DNA from: Streptomyces sp. NBC_01591
GTDB taxonomy: Bacteria; Actinomycetota; Actinomycetes; Streptomycetales; Streptomycetaceae
Direction: 5' to 3'
NCBI RefSeq assembly: GCF_035918155.1
Contig: NZ_CP109327.1
Coordinates: 4,340,001 to 4,404,000 of the forward strand
Length of the DNA stretch: 64,000 nt
Below, piece by piece: positions 61,588 through 64,000 of the stretch (position 1 is the stretch's first letter; every line of letters starts with the position of its first letter). Made by a program: the position numbers and the translations under genes. A model generated the notes under the pieces. The model was not told the origin of the DNA. It saw nothing but the letters and a program-made list of their open reading frames with translations, and did not search any database.

Positions 61588-62718
61588 TCAGCCGGAGAGG
61601 CGGACCGGCATGATCAGGTACTTGTACGCGTCATCCGCTTCGGCATCCACAGCCGGACGGCCGCTGAGCAGCGCGGGCTTGGTGGACGTCGTGAAGGAGA
61701 GCTGGGCGACCGGGGAATCGATCGCGCTCAGCCCGTCCAGCAGGAAGGTCGGGTTGAAGGCGATCGAGATGTCGTCGCCCTCCAGCACCGCGTCGACCCG
61801 CTCCACAGCCTGTGCGTCGTCGCTGGAGCCCGCTTCCAGGATCAGCACGCCCTGCTCGAAGCTGAGCCGCACCGGGGTGTTCCGCTCGGCGACGAGAGCC
61901 ACACGCTTGACGGCCTCGACGAACGGCGCCGTCTCGATGACCGCGACCGAGTTGAACTCCGTGGGGAAGAGCGTGCGGTACTTCGGCAGATCGCCTTCGA
62001 GCAGCCGCGTGGTCGTACGTCGGCCCGCGCCCTCGAAACCGATCAGCCCCTCACCGGCACCCGAGCCGGAAAGCGCCAGGGTCACCGTGTCACCGCTGGT
62101 CAGGGCCTTGGCGGTGTCCAGCAGCGTCTTGGCAGGCACCAGGGCGACAGCGGAGGCGTCCGGATTCTCCGGCTTCCAGAGGAACTCGCGGACCGCGAAG
62201 CGGTAGCGGTCGGTCGAGGCCAGGGTGACGGTGTCGCCCTCAATCTCGATCCGCACACCGGTCAGCACCGGCAGCGTGTCGTCCCGGCCCGCGGCGATGG
62301 CGACCTGGGCGGCGGCCGAGGCGAAGACCTCGCCGGGGACCGTGCCCGTCGCGGTCGGCATCTCGGGAAGTGCCGGGTACTCCTCCACAGGAAGGGTGTG
62401 GAGTGTGAATCGTGAGGAGCCGCAGATCACGGTCGCCCGTACACCGTCTGTGGAAATCTCCACCGGGCGGTTGGGGAGGGCGCGGCAGATGTCGGCGAGC
62501 AGCCGGCCGGAGACCAGCACCGTGCCGTCCTCCTCGACCTCGGCGTCCACCGAGACCCGGGCCGAGACCTCGTAGTCGAAGCTGGAGAAGCTGAGGGCCC
62601 CGTCCTCAGCCTTCAGCAGAAGGCCCGCAAGAACGGGCGCCGGCGGACGGGCCGGGAGGCTACGGGCCACCCAGGCCACAGCCTCCGCGAGTACATCGCG
62701 CTCCACCCGGATCTTCAC
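61588..62718 (-). CDS. dnaN: DNA polymerase III beta subunit (sliding clamp)
   Basis: 376 aa, three repeated clamp domains. MKIRVERDVLAEAVAWVARSLPARPPAPVLAGLLL start, SFDYEVSARV, VLTGVRIEIEGDTVTLASTDRYRFAVRE and the C-terminal KYLIMPVRL that forms part of the peptide-binding pocket. GTG at 62718 with AGGAGG eight bases upstream. Confidence 0.98.
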   Translation of the reverse strand: MKIRVERDVLAEAVAWVARSLPARPPAPVLAGLLLKAEDGALSFSSFDYEVSARVSVDAEVEEDGTVLVSGRLLADICRALPNRPVEISTDGVRATVICGSSRFTLHTLPVEEYPALPEMPTATGTVPGEVFASAAAQVAIAAGRDDTLPVLTGVRIEIEGDTVTLASTDRYRFAVREFLWKPENPDASAVALVPAKTLLDTAKALTSGDTVTLALSGSGAGEGLIGFEGAGRRTTTRLLEGDLPKYRTLFPTEFNSVAVIETAPFVEAVKRVALVAERNTPVRLSFEQGVLILEAGSSDDAQAVERVDAVLEGDDISIAFNPTFLLDGLSAIDSPVAQLSFTTSTKPALLSGRPAVDAEADDAYKYLIMPVRLSG

Positions 62719-63668
62719 CGGAACCGCCTCCTGCTGTTGCTCGCTCGCCCTGCTGGCCTTCGTCGTCTGATCGCGTCTCCCGCCGATGAGGCAGCGAGGA
62801 CGCCGGGGACCAGTCTGACGTACGGCACCGACACTCGGTGCTGCTCGGGGTCAAGTCGCGACAAGAGGTTCGGAGAGCTCCGGCGCCGAGTTGTGCACAG
62901 GCCCCACTTCGAAGCGGATTCCGGGCTAACTCTATGTGGCAGTAGTAGTAGGGCCTGTGGAAACCGTGGATAACGTCGTTTCCGCAGGTCAAGTCCTGTT
63001 TTTTGTCCACTGCCCCTGTGGGTGGCACCGGTGGACAACACGGCGCTTCTGTGGACACGCGAAAGTTCTGCACACCCGATGCACAGGACAGGTGGGTTTC
63101 TCCCCAGGGCTGTCCCCAGCTTTACCCAGGTTGCCCACAGCCCAACCGACCCTCTCGGTGTGACGCCTTTCACTCGGTGCGGTGAAAGGCGGTGCCGCGT
63201 TGCCGAACAGTGGACAGAGGTGTGGAGAAGCAACAGGAAGCTGGGGACAACACGGCTCGACCTGTGGGCCGCCGGTGGACAACATCATCCGCGCCCTGTG
63301 GACGAATATTTTGTCCACAGGCTGTGGATTGTTGTTGGCCACAAATCCCCAGGCCCTTGACCTGGCCTGATGGAGTATCGGCAGTCGCCCCTGTGGAAGC
63401 AATATGGACAACTTCCGGATCCCCAGGCTGTGGAGGAGAAAAGCTCCCCAGATCTGTGGAGAACTGCTGGTCAGCGACAGGTATTCGAACACCGCGGCGT
63501 CGTCGGAGCGTTGGCAGCGGGCTTCGGGGCGGGGTCGGAGCGGGCGGCGGACGGTCTGCGGGCGGCCTCCAGGCGGCCTCCAGATGGCTTCCAGACAACG
63601 AAAAGGGCGCCCGAGGAGCCCTGTGAGGGCCCTCCGGGCGCCCTTGCGGCGCGTGCGGCGGCGGTCCG
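62719..63668. other. oriC: Chromosomal replication origin oriC
   Basis: 950 non-coding bases between dnaN and dnaA. DnaA boxes crowd about 62955-63465. The best is TTGTCCACA at 63311. Others include TTGTCCACT 63003, GGTGGACAA 63030 and 63274, TGTGGACAC 63050, AGTGGACAG 63209, TGGGGACAA 63242, TGTGGACGA 63297, TGTGGATTG 63323 and TATGGACAA 63403. They occur in both orientations. The only A+T-rich stretch (GAATATTTT, 63304-63312) abuts the perfect box. No parS lies inside. Confidence 0.96.
63603..63648 (-). terminator. Terminator of dnaA
   Basis: 11-bp stem AAGGGCGCCCG (63603-63613) / CGGGCGCCCTT (63635-63645) with further pairing inside. In the minus-strand RNA it is followed by a TTTCG run. 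24 bases past the dnaA stop. Confidence 0.85.
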
Positions 63669-64000
63669 TCAGCTGTTCTTGATGCGGTTGGTGAGCTCGG
63701 TGACCTGGTTGTAGATGGAGCGGCGCTCCGCCATCAGCGCGCGGATCTTCCGGTCCGCGTGCATCACCGTCGTATGGTCGCGGCCGCCGAACTGCGCACC
63801 GATCTTGGGCAGTGAGAGGTCGGTGAGCTCCCGGCACAGGTACATGGCGATCTGGCGGGCCGTCACCAGCACGCGGCTGCGCGAGGTTCCGCAGAGGTCG
63901 TCCACCGTGAGGCCGAAGTAGTCCGCGGTCGAGGCCATGATGGCCGTCGCCGTGATCTCCGGAGCCGAGTCCTCGCCGCCCGGGATCAGGTCCTTCAGTA
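63669..64000 (-). CDS. dnaA: Chromosomal replication initiator DnaA, 3' end only
   Basis: The last 109 codons are in the window. The end of the AAA+ region ([28 protein letters not shown]) leads into domain IV, the box-binding [50 protein letters not shown] with the signature [10 protein letters not shown]. The rest lies beyond 64000. DnaA should bind the boxes in oriC immediately downstream and the cluster near 42.5 kb. Confidence 0.98.
   Translation of the reverse strand, partial: LKDLIPGGEDSAPEITATAIMASTADYFGLTVDDLCGTSRSRVLVTARQIAMYLCRELTDLSLPKIGAQFGGRDHTTVMHADRKIRALMAERRSIYNQVTELTNRIKNS

Noticed and set aside
62719..63668. CRISPR array or mobile element in the repeated region near the right end
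   Set aside because: The repeats are 9-mer DnaA boxes in both orientations with irregular spacing, characteristic of oriC.

Overview
The window is the oriC-proximal core of a Streptomyces chromosome (or a very close relative). The base composition is strongly G+C-rich, GTG starts and 4-base GTGA/ATGA overlaps are common, and the gene order follows the actinobacterial origin block. All identifications come from reading the translated sequence; no database was searched.

Right end (58.8-64 kb): everything points away from the origin on the minus strand. The order is dnaA (only its 3' end lies in the window), a roughly 0.95 kb non-coding oriC with many DnaA boxes, dnaN, an NAD-type gnd, recF and a DciA-like DUF721 gene. 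These are followed by gyrB, gyrA, a DUF3566 membrane protein and tRNA-Ile(GAT) at 52.7-58.3 kb.

Middle (28.6-52.6 kb): this is the envelope/cell-cycle cluster also found beside the origin in Mycobacterium: fhaA, fhaB, a PP2C phosphatase, a SEDS glycosyltransferase (RodA/FtsW), a class B PBP and the PASTA kinase pknB. Next come three class E sortases with pabA between them, a DUF881 protein and crgA. Further right lie a rhomboid protease, a cyclophilin, tRNA-Ala(TGC), an HTH protein, a second Ser/Thr kinase, a coupled pair of large secreted proteins (one with a VWA domain), and small genes. Phosphorylation (PknB/PstP), FHA readers and wall synthases are co-located, which suggests kinase-controlled tip growth and division.

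Left (0-28 kb): this part is metabolic and accessory. It holds an FtsX-type ABC permease, the proteasome activator bpa, a quinone oxidoreductase, a translationally coupled mobA-DUF6457/moeA/potassium-channel operon, and the branched-chain keto acid dehydrogenase operon bkdABC with a divergent Lrp-type regulator. A TetR regulator is divergent from paaN, and paaABCDE encodes phenylacetyl-CoA epoxidase. Also present are an HTTM/DUF5819/TrmH operon, an acyl-CoA dehydrogenase, rhodanese, J-domain and DUF2252 genes, a decayed permease gene, a MarR regulator and tRNA-Leu(CAG).

Non-coding signals are the most rewarding part. Two perfect parS sites (GTTTCACGTGAAAC) lie at 5981 and 28192, the first embedded in the moeA/channel gene overlap. 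A DnaA-box cluster sits 20 kb away from oriC at 42.4-42.65 kb. A 14-bp operator, ACCGAACGATCGGT, is shared by paaN/tetR and paaA and, with one change, by the bkd regulatory region; each of these three regions also carries a perfect DnaA box. Other oddities are a stop-loss gene running through its own terminator, an Mrr-like nuclease fragment whose 3' end is the sortase terminator, and a frameshifted, truncated permease.
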